From: an uncultured Blautia sp.
GTDB lineage: Bacteria; Bacillota; Clostridia; Lachnospirales; Lachnospiraceae
Reading direction: 5' to 3'
Length of the DNA stretch: 64,000 nt
Assembly: GCA_900542045.1 (NCBI GenBank)
Contig: UQMI01000002.1
Span: forward strand, 1-64,000
A model generated the notes under the pieces. The model was not told the DNA's origin and made no database searches. It was given only the letters and a program-made list of their open reading frames with translations. Made by a program: the position numbers and the translations under genes. This document shows, in pieces, positions 1-8,101 of the stretch (position 1 is its first letter; every line of letters starts with the position of its first letter).

Positions 1-139
1 TGGGGATCAAGCATAAAGGTCTAAGAAGTGAAAATAGACCATGCATAAAGAAGTGGAAAAGCTTAGTTTTTCAGCTTTGAAATATCTTAGTACAATATGT
101 TCTGAGAGTCAATACAAAATGGAAGCTGCAGAAGGAAGA

Positions 140-190
140 TTGACAGATATCTGGCCCGCTCGTATAATATACATATACTCCCTTGGGTAT
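140..190 (+). promoter_or_regulatory. csoR promoter with palindromic metal-repressor operator
   Basis: A consensus sigma-A promoter is visible: TTGACA at 140-145, a 17-base spacer and TATAAT at 163-168. The palindrome ATACTCCCTTGGGTAT at 175-190 sits where transcription should start. Near-identical palindromes lie in front of the downstream metal ATPase gene, so this is probably the operator through which the CsoR-type repressor controls itself. The binding is inferred. Confidence 0.75.
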
Positions 191-205
191 TGGAGGTGTG
201 CGAAT

Positions 206-481
206 ATGAGACAGTGTATGGATGCAGATAATCTGCACCGGAGGTTAAAGAAGATCATCGGTCAGGTGCAGGCCATTGACCGGATGGTGGATGAGGATGT
301 TCCCTGTGAAGATGTTCTGGCCCAGATCAATGCGGCGAAGTCTGCGCTGCATAAAGCAGGACAGGTAGTGCTGGAAGGGCACATCAAACACTGTGTCCGG
401 GACGGGATAGAGCATGGAGATGCGGACAAGACCATTGAAAGCTTCACAAAAGCAGTGGAGCGGTTTGCCAATATGAAATAA
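206..481 (+). CDS. csoR: CsoR/RcnR-family metal-sensing repressor
   Basis: A 91-residue all-helical repressor of the DUF156 family. These proteins bind DNA in the apo form and release it on binding Cu(I) or another metal. The family's metal-ligand triad is visible as Cys34, His59 and Cys63 (GHIKHC), in the register expected for CsoR. The ATG at 206 is preferred over upstream in-frame starts because it gives the normal family length and follows TTGGAGGTG. The gene has its own promoter and palindromic operator, and a terminator follows at 503-544. The next gene is a P1B metal ATPase behind the same operator type, so metal-triggered derepression of efflux is the likely role. Copper is favoured by the Cys-His-Cys pattern, but the metal is not proven. 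Confidence 0.88.
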   Translation: MRQCMDADNLHRRLKKIIGQVQAIDRMVDEDVPCEDVLAQINAAKSALHKAGQVVLEGHIKHCVRDGIEHGDADKTIESFTKAVERFANMK

Positions 482-502
482 AAAAGAAAAGGATCATTAC
501 CG

Positions 503-544
503 GGAAGCCGGAGGGCAGTGCGCTGCTCTTCGGCTTCCTTAATT
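503..544 (+). terminator. Rho-independent terminator after csoR
   Basis: GGAAGCCG (503-510) pairs with CGGCTTCC (531-538). The inner arms GGGCAG and CTGCTC extend the hairpin, and TTAATTT follows. It separates csoR from the ATPase transcription unit. Confidence 0.75.
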
Positions 545-587
545 TGTAATGCGGCATCTGGGAAAGCTTTCACGGGCAAGACTACAC

Positions 588-641
588 TTGACAACCCATA
601 CCCCCATAGGTATAATATACATATACCCCCATGGGTATAAT
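588..641 (+). promoter_or_regulatory. Metal ATPase promoter with two CsoR-type operators
   Basis: TTGACA at 588-593, a 17-base spacer and TATAAT at 611-616 form a near-perfect promoter. One palindrome, ATACCCCCATAGGTAT (598-613), occupies the spacer and runs into the -10 box. A second, ATACCCCCATGGGTAT (623-638), covers the start region 25 bases later. The 28 bases at 611-638 match 26 of 28 bases at 163-190 before csoR, which ties both promoters to one repressor. Confidence 0.78.
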
Positions 642-723
642 GCGAAATAGATATGCGGAGGACATAAAGCGGATATATCATGGGGAAAGAGTGGATATAT
701 AAATAGAGGGAGGCGGAAGGATA

Positions 724-2601
724 TTGTTTACTGAGAAGATAGAACGGTTCCTGGAATTTGGCGGGATCAAAAGAGATATTCTGTTTCTGGTGATTTCCGG
801 AGCAGCATTGCTGGTGAGTATTTTTGATTTGATTCCTCTGCCCTTTGATGCAGCCTGGGTCGCTATTGTCCTGTGCGGTATTCCCATTATACTGGAAGCA
901 CTGGTGGGACTGATCACGGCTTTTGACATTAAGGCGGATGTGCTGGTGTCTCTGGCGCTGATCGCATCGGTGTGTATTGGGGAGGATTTTGCAGCCGGCG
1001 AGGTGGCCTTTATTATGCAGCTGGGGTCTCTGCTGGAGGAAATGACTGTGGCTAAGGCCAGAGCAGGCATTGAAAAGCTGGTGCATCTGACGCCCCAGAC
1101 CGCCCGGGTCATTGAAGGGGAATCAGAACGGGTGATACCGGCCCAGGAAGTGGCCGTGGGGGATATCCTGCGGGTGCTGCCGGGAGAAACGGTGCCGGTG
1201 GACGGAGTGATCACCCAGGGAAGGACTTCGGTAAATCAGGCAGTCATGACAGGGGAATCCCTTCCGGTGGATAAGACAGAAGGAGATGAAGTTTCCAGCG
1301 GAACGGTGAATCAGTTCGGGGCTTTTGAGATGCGGGCCGTGAAGGTGGGAGAAGACAGCTCCATTCAGCGGATGATCCGTCTGGTGCAGTCGGCGGACGC
1401 GGGCAAGGCAAAGATCGTGGGAATAGCAGACCGCTGGGCCACATGGATTGTGGTGATCGCCCTGTCGGCGGCAGTGATTACCTGGCTGGTTACCGGGGAG
1501 ATTATCCGGGCAGTGACAATTCTGGTCGTATTCTGCCCCTGCGCACTGGTACTGGCTACCCCGACGGCCATTATGGCAGCCATTGGGAATGCTGCCAAGC
1601 GCGGATTTCTGGTACGGGAAGGAGATGCGCTGGAGCGGCTGGCAAAAGTGTCCTGTGTCACCTTCGATAAAACGGGAACTCTTACTTATGGAATGCCGCA
1701 GGTGACAGAGGTAAGGAGTCTGCATCCGGATTACAGTCGGGAACAGTTTTATGGGCTCTGTGCGGCGGCAGAGCAGTTCTCCGAGCATCCCCTGGGAAAG
1801 GCCGTGGTACGCTGTTATAAGCAGAGTACCGCAGTGCCGGTACCTGCTGCAGAGGAATTTCAGATGATTCCCGGGCGGGGAGTATCCTGCAGAGCGGAAG
1901 GCAAAAGGATTCTGGCGGGGAACCGGAAGATGCTGGAAGAGGAAGGGATAGAACTTCCCCGGGAAGCAGAAGAAGAAGCAAAAGATCACCTGTCCAGAGG
2001 CAGTACCGTGATTTATGTCAGCGCGGACGGGCAGCTGGCGGGGTATGTGGTCCTTGCAGATACCCTTCGGGAGGAAAGCCGGTCCATGATCGGGAAACTG
2101 ATGAAGCGGAAGGTGCAGCCGGTTCTGCTTACCGGTGACCATGAAAATGCAGCCGGTGCCATTGCCGGAGAGCTTCATATAAAAGAAGTGCATGCCGGGT
2201 GTCTGCCGGAAGATAAGCTGTACTGGATTGATAGCCATCAGAAGCAGGGGGAAGCAGTGTGTATGATGGGAGACGGCATCAATGATGCGCCAGCGCTGAA
2301 GAAGGCAGACGTGGGGATCGCCATGGGAGGCGTGGGCAGTGACATTGCAGTGGATGCCGCCGATATTGCTCTGGTGGATGATGAGGTGAAGGAACTTCCG
2401 CATCTGATTGGTCTGTCCAGGCGTATGATGGTCACGATCAAATGCAATCTGAGTTTTTCCATGGGGCTGAATTTTCTGGCCATTGTCCTGGCTATTACCG
2501 GCATTTTGAATCCGGTGGTAGGGGCGTTGGTACATAATGCCGGATCAGTACTGGTGATCATCAACTCGGCATTTTTATTAAAATGGAAGGAAAAAGGATG
2601 A
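724..2601 (+). CDS. P1B-type heavy-metal translocating ATPase
   Basis: A 625-residue membrane pump that should export a transition-metal ion using ATP. Visible landmarks are the actuator TGES around 176, the metal-site CPC at 271-273 in a membrane helix, the phosphorylated Asp315 in DKTGT, the SEHPLG nucleotide-site motif, the hinge GDGIND at 516-521, and a final helix with HNAGSVLVIINS. There is no N-terminal heavy-metal-associated domain and no Cys-rich head, so it is a minimal form. The start is a TTG at 724 behind GGGAGG (708-713). An ATG further upstream runs into a stop. It sits directly downstream of csoR and its promoter carries two CsoR-type operators. Cu(I) efflux is the first guess. 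The last-helix HN motif differs from textbook CopA, so another metal is possible. Confidence 0.87.
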   Translation: MFTEKIERFLEFGGIKRDILFLVISGAALLVSIFDLIPLPFDAAWVAIVLCGIPIILEALVGLITAFDIKADVLVSLALIASVCIGEDFAAGEVAFIMQLGSLLEEMTVAKARAGIEKLVHLTPQTARVIEGESERVIPAQEVAVGDILRVLPGETVPVDGVITQGRTSVNQAVMTGESLPVDKTEGDEVSSGTVNQFGAFEMRAVKVGEDSSIQRMIRLVQSADAGKAKIVGIADRWATWIVVIALSAAVITWLVTGEIIRAVTILVVFCPCALVLATPTAIMAAIGNAAKRGFLVREGDALERLAKVSCVTFDKTGTLTYGMPQVTEVRSLHPDYSREQFYGLCAAAEQFSEHPLGKAVVRCYKQSTAVPVPAAEEFQMIPGRGVSCRAEGKRILAGNRKMLEEEGIELPREAEEEAKDHLSRGSTVIYVSADGQLAGYVVLADTLREESRSMIGKLMKRKVQPVLLTGDHENAAGAIAGELHIKEVHAGCLPEDKLYWIDSHQKQGEAVCMMGDGINDAPALKKADVGIAMGGVGSDIAVDAADIALVDDEVKELPHLIGLSRRMMVTIKCNLSFSMGLNFLAIVLAITGILNPVVGALVHNAGSVLVIINSAFLLKWKEKG

Positions 2602-2703
2602 CAGAACAGCCGTTTTTCCGCAGCAAAGACAATAAAAAACAGGAAACCAGGAGGATTTTACAAAGATTTAACACCAAAAAAATCCCCTGTCCGGTAAACT
2701 GAA

Positions 2704-2738
2704 AGCAGTGGAATCTATTTTCCACTGCTGATTTTTTT
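2704..2738 (+). terminator. Rho-independent terminator after the metal ATPase
   Basis: AGCAGTGGAA (2704-2713) and TTCCACTGCT (2720-2729) form a 10-bp perfect stem followed by a run of seven T. It overlaps the first codon of the longest open frame of the following phnW gene, which argues against that upstream start. Confidence 0.85.
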
Positions 2739-2805
2739 GGAAAGGATCTGTAGTGTTACTACAGAGGGATCGGCCTGGGGAGGAACAGAAGGAGTAAAAA
2801 AAGAA

Positions 2806-3855
2806 ATGCTGTTTGACCATTGCACCTGGGATGATGACTATAAGCAGATCACCCAGAGGATCCGCAGAAATCTGCTGAAACTGGCCCATGTTTCCGAGGA
2901 AGACCATACTGTTGTTCTGATGCAGGGCAGCGGCACCTTCGGGGTGGAATCGGTGCTTACCAGTTCTGTGGGCGACTCCGACAAACTGCTGATCATTGCC
3001 AACGGTGCCTATGGAGAACGGATGGAAGATATTGCCCGTCATGCCGGATTAAATTACCGGATTTTTCATGTACATTACAATGAAGTGCCGGCTGCAGAAG
3101 ATGTGGCAGAGATCCTGGACAGAGATCAGGAGATCACCCATGTGGCCATGGTGCACAGTGAGACCACATCCGGTATTCTCAATGATATTGCTTCTGTGGC
3201 AAAGGTGGCAAAGGAACGCGGAAAGACCATGATCGTGGACGCCATGAGCAGCTTCGGCGGCGTGGATATTCCTGTGGGGGATCTGGGCATTGATTTCCTG
3301 ATCAGCAGCGACAATAAATGCATCCAGGGCGTTCCGGGATTTTCCTTTATCATTGCTGATAAAGAGAAACTCATGGCCTGTGAAGGTCAGGCCAGAAGCC
3401 TGTCTCTGGATCTGTATGACCAGTGGAAAACCATGAATGTGGATGGCAAGTGGAGATTCACTTCTCCCACCCATGTGGTGCTGGCTTTTGCAAAGGCAAT
3501 GGAAGAGCTGGAGGAAGAAGGCGGCATTGAGGCCAGGAACAGACGGTACTGTGAGAACAACCGGCTTCTGATCGAGGGTATGGAAAAATTTGGAATCCGT
3601 CCCTACATTGACCGCGCCCATCAGGGTCCGATTATCACCACCTTTTTCTATCCGGATAACTGCAAGTTCTCCTTCCAGGAAATGTATGAGTACATTAAAG
3701 ACAGAGGTTACGCCATTTATCCGGGAAAAGTGACGGAAGCTGATACATTCCGGATCGGAAATATCGGGGAAATTTACCGGGAAGATATTGAAAAACTGCT
3801 TGACATCATTGGATCATTCCTGGAGCAGCAGGAGAAAAAAATGCAGATCGCATAA
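2806..3855 (+). CDS. phnW: 2-aminoethylphosphonate-pyruvate transaminase, N-terminus altered
   Basis: A PLP-dependent class V aminotransferase that converts 2-aminoethylphosphonate and pyruvate to phosphonoacetaldehyde and alanine. Family sequence is clear from MLFDHCTWDDDY onward: HSETTSG, VDAMSSFGG, the Schiff-base lysine in DNKCIQGVPG (Lys171 from this start), SLSLDLYDQW and GKWRFTSPTH. The ATG at 2806 follows AAGGAG at 2789-2794. An in-frame TTG at 2737 would add 23 residues, but it lies inside a terminator, lacks a ribosome binding site, and its residues do not show the usual N-terminal TPGPLTT segment. The enzyme is therefore either about 20 residues short or carries a replaced N-terminus. 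phnX follows 17 bases later, completing the pathway. Confidence 0.85.
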   Translation: MLFDHCTWDDDYKQITQRIRRNLLKLAHVSEEDHTVVLMQGSGTFGVESVLTSSVGDSDKLLIIANGAYGERMEDIARHAGLNYRIFHVHYNEVPAAEDVAEILDRDQEITHVAMVHSETTSGILNDIASVAKVAKERGKTMIVDAMSSFGGVDIPVGDLGIDFLISSDNKCIQGVPGFSFIIADKEKLMACEGQARSLSLDLYDQWKTMNVDGKWRFTSPTHVVLAFAKAMEELEEEGGIEARNRRYCENNRLLIEGMEKFGIRPYIDRAHQGPIITTFFYPDNCKFSFQEMYEYIKDRGYAIYPGKVTEADTFRIGNIGEIYREDIEKLLDIIGSFLEQQEKKMQIA

Positions 3856-3872
3856 GGAAGGAACGAAAGATC

Positions 3873-4640
3873 ATGATAAAAGATATGGAATGTGTGATTT
3901 TTGACTGGGCAGGAACCACGGTTGATTATGGCTGTTTTGCGCCGGTACAGGCTTTTGTGGAGATCTTCCGCCATTTTGGGATCGAGCCCACCATGGAGGA
4001 AGTCAGAGAGCCAATGGGAATGTTAAAACGGGATCATATCAAGACCATGCTGGGAATGAAGCGGATTCATGACCTGTGGGTAGAAAAATACGGAAAGGAA
4101 CCGACAGAGGCCGATGTGGATGCCATGCATGATCTGTTTCAGGAAAAGCTTATGGGCATTCTGGATCAGTTTGCCGATCCAAAGCCTTATGTGGTGGAGA
4201 CCGTGGCAAAGCTTCGGGAAATGGGGATCAGGATCGGATCCACAACAGGCTATACCGATGCGATGATGGAGATCGTGGTGCCGAAGGCAAAAGAGCAGGG
4301 ATACGAGCCGGATGCCTGGTTCAGCCCCAATGCGGTGAACAATATGGGAAGACCCTACCCCTATATGATCTTCGAGAACATGAAGGCGCTCCAGATCAGT
4401 TCTGTGGAGAAAGTGATCAAGGTAGGCGACACGCTGTCGGACATCCGGGAAGGAAAGAACGCGGGAGTCTATACCATCGGCGTGGTGGAAGGAAGCTCTG
4501 AGCTGGGCATGACGAAGGAAGAATATGAGGCCCTGGGAGAGCAGGAGCGGGAGAATGCCGTGCAGAAGGTGACAGAACGTTTCCTTGCTGCAGGAGCAGA
4601 CAAAGTGATCCTGCACATGGCACAGCTGCTGGAGTTGTAA
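3873..4640 (+). CDS. phnX: Phosphonoacetaldehyde hydrolase (phosphonatase)
   Basis: A 255-residue haloacid-dehalogenase-superfamily enzyme that cleaves the C-P bond of phosphonoacetaldehyde to acetaldehyde and phosphate. The N-terminus IFDWAGTTVDYG carries the nucleophile Asp11. Lys52 in MGMLKRDHI matches the Schiff-base lysine of the family. GSTTGYT and KVGDTLSDIREG supply the other HAD motifs. It begins 17 bases after phnW and is almost certainly cotranscribed. Together they form a two-step route releasing phosphate from 2-aminoethylphosphonate. A strong terminator follows. No phosphonate transporter is visible next to it. Confidence 0.95.
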   Translation: MIKDMECVIFDWAGTTVDYGCFAPVQAFVEIFRHFGIEPTMEEVREPMGMLKRDHIKTMLGMKRIHDLWVEKYGKEPTEADVDAMHDLFQEKLMGILDQFADPKPYVVETVAKLREMGIRIGSTTGYTDAMMEIVVPKAKEQGYEPDAWFSPNAVNNMGRPYPYMIFENMKALQISSVEKVIKVGDTLSDIREGKNAGVYTIGVVEGSSELGMTKEEYEALGEQERENAVQKVTERFLAAGADKVILHMAQLLEL

Positions 4641-4658
4641 AAGAATACAGAATCGTGC

Positions 4659-4699
4659 GGACCGGATTTTGTCAGTAAGACGAAATCCGGTCCGTTTTT
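4659..4699 (+). terminator. Rho-independent terminator after phnX
   Basis: GGACCGGATTT (4659-4669) pairs with AAATCCGGTCC (4683-4693), then GTTTTTG. It ends the phnWX unit. Confidence 0.85.
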
Positions 4700-4789
4700 G
4701 CATAAAAATCTCCAATGCCGGAATACTAATACAGCGAAAGGAAATGGCTGATATCATGTTTCCGATACCGAGCAGAAGGAGATAGTTTG

Positions 4790-6853
4790 ATGCGCGAAGA
4801 ATGGAAATCTTTCCAGGGAGGTGCCTGGGAGAAGGAAATTAATGTGAGGGATTTCATCCAGAAAAATTATACGCCCTACGAAGGGGATGACTCCTTTTTG
4901 ACAGAGGCGACGGAGGATACAAAGATTCTCTGGGAACAGGTGATGAAGCTGAGCAGGGAAGAGCAGGAAACAGGCGGAGTTCTGGATATGGATACAAAAC
5001 TGGTGTCTTCGATCACTGCCCACGGTCCCGGCTATCTGGATAAGGAAAGGGAAAAAATTGTGGGATTTCAGACGGACAGGCCCTTTAAGCGGGCGCTGCA
5101 GCCGTACGGAGGGATCCGCATGGCTGTGAAAGCCTGCAAAGAGCATGGGTATCAGGTGGATCCTCAGGTGGTGGAATTTTTCACCAGGCACAGAAAGACC
5201 CACAATGACGGCGTGTTCGATGCCTATACACCGGAAATGCGTGCCTGCCGTTCCAGCCATATTATTACGGGACTGCCGGATGCCTATGGAAGAGGGCGGA
5301 TCATCGGAGATTACCGCCGGGTGGCCCTCTATGGAGTGGACCGGCTCATCGAAGATAAGGAACAGCAGAAAGCTGCCACACCCATGGTAATGGAAGAAAA
5401 GGTGATCCGGCAGCGGGAGGAGCTGTCAGAGCAGATCAGGGCGTTAAAGGAGCTGAAAGAGCTGGGGCAGATCTACGGCTTTGATATTTCGTCTCCTGCG
5501 GGAAATGTGCAGGAGGCTATCCAGTGGCTGTATTTTGGTTATCTGGCAGCCATTAAGGAACAGAACGGAGCGGCCATGTCGCTGGGAAGAACGTCCACAT
5601 TTCTGGATATTTATGCCCAGCGGGATCTGGAGAACGGGACGTTCACAGAGCAGGAGATTCAGGAACTGGCAGATCATTTTGTGATGAAACTGCGGCTTGT
5701 GAAATTTGCCAGGACACCGGAGTATAACGCATTGTTTTCCGGGGATCCCACATGGGTGACAGAGTCGGTGGGAGGTATGGGAATTGATGGACGGCCGCTG
5801 GTGACGAAAATGTCTTACCGGTTTCTCCATACTCTGGAAAATCTGGGAACGGCGCCGGAGCCGAACCTGACGGTGCTCTGGTCTGTCCGGCTGCCGGAGA
5901 ATTTCAAGAGGTTCTGCGCCCGGGTCTCCATTGCGTCTTCTTCCATCCAGTATGAAAATGACGATCTGATGCGGGTGATCCATGGAGATGATTATGCCAT
6001 TGCCTGCTGTGTTTCCTCCATGCGCGTGGGAAAGGAAATGCAGTTTTTCGGGGCCAGGGCCAATCTGGCCAAGTGTCTGCTCTATGCCATCAATGGCGGA
6101 GTGGATGAAATCAGCAAAAAGCAGGTGGGTCCCAGATACCGTCCCATTACTTCGGAGTATCTGGAGTATGAGGAAGTTATGGAGCGTTTCCGGGATATGA
6201 TGAAATGGCTGGCCGGCGTGTATGTGAATACGCTGAATGTCATTCATTATATGCATGATAAATACTGTTATGAGCGTCTGCAGATGGCGCTCCATGACCG
6301 GGAGGTCACCCGGTGGTTTGCCACGGGAATTGCCGGTCTGTCGGTGGTGGCAGATTCCCTTTCCGCCATCCGGTATGCCCGGGTGAAGCCGATCCGGGAT
6401 GAGAACGGCATTGCCGTGGACTATGAGGTGGAGGGGGATTTTCCCAAATATGGCAACGACGATGACCGTGTGGATAATATTGCATATGACGTGGTCCATG
6501 ATTTTATGGTATATATAAAGGGTAACCACACATACCGGGACGGCATTCCCACCACCTCCATTCTGACCATAACCTCGAATGTGGTATATGGAAAAGCCAC
6601 CGGCGCCACGCCGGACGGCAGAAAAGGGGGAGAAGCCTTTGCGCCGGGTGCAAATCCCATGCACCACCGGGACAGCAAAGGCGCTGTGGCAAGCTTAAGC
6701 TCTGTGTCAAAGCTTCCGTTTGAAGATGCCATGGATGGGATATCCAACACGTTTTCCATCATTCCCGGTGCATTGGGTAAAGAAAAAGTGGTTATCTTTG
6801 ATGATATCACCTTGTGTCTGGACGGAGGCTGTGCCTGCGGAGAGGAGCAGTAA
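4790..6853 (+). CDS. pflB: Pyruvate formate-lyase body lacking the glycyl-radical domain
   Basis: A 687-residue polypeptide matching pyruvate formate-lyase (pyruvate + CoA to acetyl-CoA + formate) from N-terminus to the [13 protein letters not shown] segment. The adjacent catalytic cysteines are present as Cys406-Cys407 in AIACCVSSM. At the point where intact enzymes continue into the radical domain, the frame instead carries about 20 unrelated residues ending in [12 protein letters not shown] and stops. The missing piece, with RVSGYAV, is a separate gene 101 bases downstream, and the activase follows. The ATG at 4790 is preceded by AGAAGGAG at good spacing. The body cannot hold a radical itself, so activity should depend on the partner protein. 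An alternative reading, disruption of a once-intact gene, is less likely given the partner's own ribosome binding site. Confidence 0.9.
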   Translation: MREEWKSFQGGAWEKEINVRDFIQKNYTPYEGDDSFLTEATEDTKILWEQVMKLSREEQETGGVLDMDTKLVSSITAHGPGYLDKEREKIVGFQTDRPFKRALQPYGGIRMAVKACKEHGYQVDPQVVEFFTRHRKTHNDGVFDAYTPEMRACRSSHIITGLPDAYGRGRIIGDYRRVALYGVDRLIEDKEQQKAATPMVMEEKVIRQREELSEQIRALKELKELGQIYGFDISSPAGNVQEAIQWLYFGYLAAIKEQNGAAMSLGRTSTFLDIYAQRDLENGTFTEQEIQELADHFVMKLRLVKFARTPEYNALFSGDPTWVTESVGGMGIDGRPLVTKMSYRFLHTLENLGTAPEPNLTVLWSVRLPENFKRFCARVSIASSSIQYENDDLMRVIHGDDYAIACCVSSMRVGKEMQFFGARANLAKCLLYAINGGVDEISKKQVGPRYRPITSEYLEYEEVMERFRDMMKWLAGVYVNTLNVIHYMHDKYCYERLQMALHDREVTRWFATGIAGLSVVADSLSAIRYARVKPIRDENGIAVDYEVEGDFPKYGNDDDRVDNIAYDVVHDFMVYIKGNHTYRDGIPTTSILTITSNVVYGKATGATPDGRKGGEAFAPGANPMHHRDSKGAVASLSSVSKLPFEDAMDGISNTFSIIPGALGKEKVVIFDDITLCLDGGCACGEEQ

Positions 6854-6868
6854 GGGGATATGACAAAG

Positions 6869-6910
6869 GCCGGCGGGTTGCCGGCAGGACTGTCCGTTGT
6901 TTTTCTGTCA
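6869..6910 (+). other. Hairpins between pflB body and glycyl-radical gene
   Basis: GCCGGC (6869-6874) and GCCGGC (6880-6885) form a stem with a GGGTT loop. GGACTGTCC follows as a second small stem, then GTTGTTTTTCTG. This resembles a weak or leaky terminator, and could set the ratio of the two formate-lyase polypeptides. The function is inferred. Confidence 0.4.
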
Positions 6911-6954
6911 GATCGGAAGAGTGGAAGCAGCTGGAAGGAGGTAATTGAGAGAAT

Positions 6955-7200
6955 ATGGAAAAAATCAGTGAATCACAAGTTGAAAATCTGGTGGGACTGA
7001 TCGATGGATATGTGGAGAAAGGCGGCCATCATCTGAATGTGAATGTATTTTCAAAGGAGATGCTGCTGGATGCCCAGGCCCATCCGGAAAAGTACCCGCA
7101 GCTTACGGTAAGAGTTTCCGGTTATGCGGTGAATTTTCATAAACTCACCAGAGAACAGCAGGATGAAGTGATTTCCCGAACGTTCCATGAAGGAATGTGA
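6955..7200 (+). CDS. grcA: Stand-alone glycyl-radical domain of pyruvate formate-lyase
   Basis: An 81-residue protein that corresponds to the C-terminal glycyl-radical domain of pyruvate formate-lyase: [33 protein letters not shown] with the radical glycine at Gly56, and the terminal ISRTF. It has its own strong ribosome binding site (AAGGAGGT at 6935-6942) and ATG. In E. coli the comparable GrcA/YfiD protein is a spare part for oxygen-damaged formate-lyase. Here no intact formate-lyase is seen in the window and the adjacent large subunit lacks this domain, so the protein is probably an obligatory second subunit. Its end overlaps pflA by 14 bases, so the activase is likely translationally coupled. 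Confidence 0.88.
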   Translation: MEKISESQVENLVGLIDGYVEKGGHHLNVNVFSKEMLLDAQAHPEKYPQLTVRVSGYAVNFHKLTREQQDEVISRTFHEGM

Positions 7201-7960
7201 TCCGGGAGAGATCAGGGGACGGATTCATTCCATTGAAAGCTTCGGCACGGTGGATGGACCCGGTATCCGTCTGGTGGTGTTCTTCCAGGGATGCCCCATG
7301 CGGTGCAAATATTGTCACAATCCGGATTCCTGGGCAGCCAGCCGGGGAAAAGTCATGTCGGTAAAAGAGATCCTGGAGCTGTATGAGAAAAACAGGAGCT
7401 TTTACCGGAACGGAGGCATTACGGCTTCCGGAGGCGAACCGCTGATGCAGATGGAATTTCTCACCGCGCTGTTTCGGGAGGCGGGAAAACGGGGAATCCA
7501 TACCTGTCTTGACACTTCGGGGATACTTTACCGGGAGGCAAGGCAAAGTCAGTTCGATGCGCTGTTTGAGAATCTGGATCTGGTACTGCTGGATATAAAA
7601 CACAGCGACGGAGCCGGACACCGCATACTGACCGGGCAGGAACTGGAACCGGTGCTGGCATTTGGAAAAGCGCTGGAGCGGAAAAAAATCCCCATGATCG
7701 TCCGTCATGTGATCCTTCCGGGAATTACCGACACAGAAGAAGAGCTGCGCGGACTTGGAATGATCATCGGAAGTTATACAAATCTGATCGGCCTGGAGAC
7801 TCTGCCGTATCACACCATGGGTGTGCAGAAGTATGAAGCCCTGGGAATTCCCTATCCACTGGAAGGGATCCGGTCCCTTCGCACAGAGGATGCGGAAAAA
7901 GCCAGAGAGATCATACTGGAGGAGATGAAAAAGGCCAGAGAAGTACAGACAGAAAAATAA
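7187..7960 (+). CDS. pflA: Pyruvate formate-lyase activating enzyme (radical SAM)
   Basis: A 257-residue radical SAM enzyme that installs the glycyl radical. The iron-sulfur ligands are Cys36, Cys40 and Cys43 in [24 protein letters not shown] and LLDIKH are further family motifs. [11 protein letters not shown] near the N-terminus is typical of PflA. The start codon lies inside the 3' end of the glycyl-radical gene (14-base overlap), and no strong independent ribosome binding site is seen, so coupled translation is likely. Its substrate here would be the small radical protein docked on the formate-lyase body rather than a single chain. Confidence 0.95.
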   Translation: MKECDPGEIRGRIHSIESFGTVDGPGIRLVVFFQGCPMRCKYCHNPDSWAASRGKVMSVKEILELYEKNRSFYRNGGITASGGEPLMQMEFLTALFREAGKRGIHTCLDTSGILYREARQSQFDALFENLDLVLLDIKHSDGAGHRILTGQELEPVLAFGKALERKKIPMIVRHVILPGITDTEEELRGLGMIIGSYTNLIGLETLPYHTMGVQKYEALGIPYPLEGIRSLRTEDAEKAREIILEEMKKAREVQTEK

Positions 7961-7966
7961 AGGAGA

Positions 7967-8003
7967 AAAAGCCGGATTCTTTGTGGGAAAGGATCCGGCT
8001 TTT
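7967..8003 (+). terminator. Terminator after pflA
   Basis: AAAAGCCGGAT (7967-7977) pairs with ATCCGGCTTTT (7993-8003). The T-run is part of the stem base. It ends the pfl operon. Confidence 0.7.
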
Positions 8004-8101
8004 AAAATGCCACTTTTCGAAAAGTGAGAATCGTGTTATCCTTAGTGATAGGACATCAGGGAGAAAATGATAAATTACTGCCAGAAGGAGGACACAGCAT
8101 T

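Noticed and set aside
1123..2535. Long minus-strand open frame opposite the metal ATPase
   Set aside because: Shadow of a conserved P-type ATPase with no ribosome binding site or family features.
2737..2805. TTG at 2737 as the phnW start
   Set aside because: It lies within the terminator of the previous gene, lacks a ribosome binding site, and its 23 residues do not match the family. It remains possible because the length fits.
5444..6667. Long minus-strand open frame opposite pflB
   Set aside because: It is antisense to a clear enzyme gene, rich in His, Arg and Pro as expected of a shadow frame, and has no start signals.
6840..6960. A frameshift or sequencing error splitting a single pyruvate formate-lyase gene
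   Set aside because: The gap includes a stop, about 100 bases of non-homologous sequence, a hairpin and a strong ribosome binding site with ATG, so one base change would not rejoin the frames.
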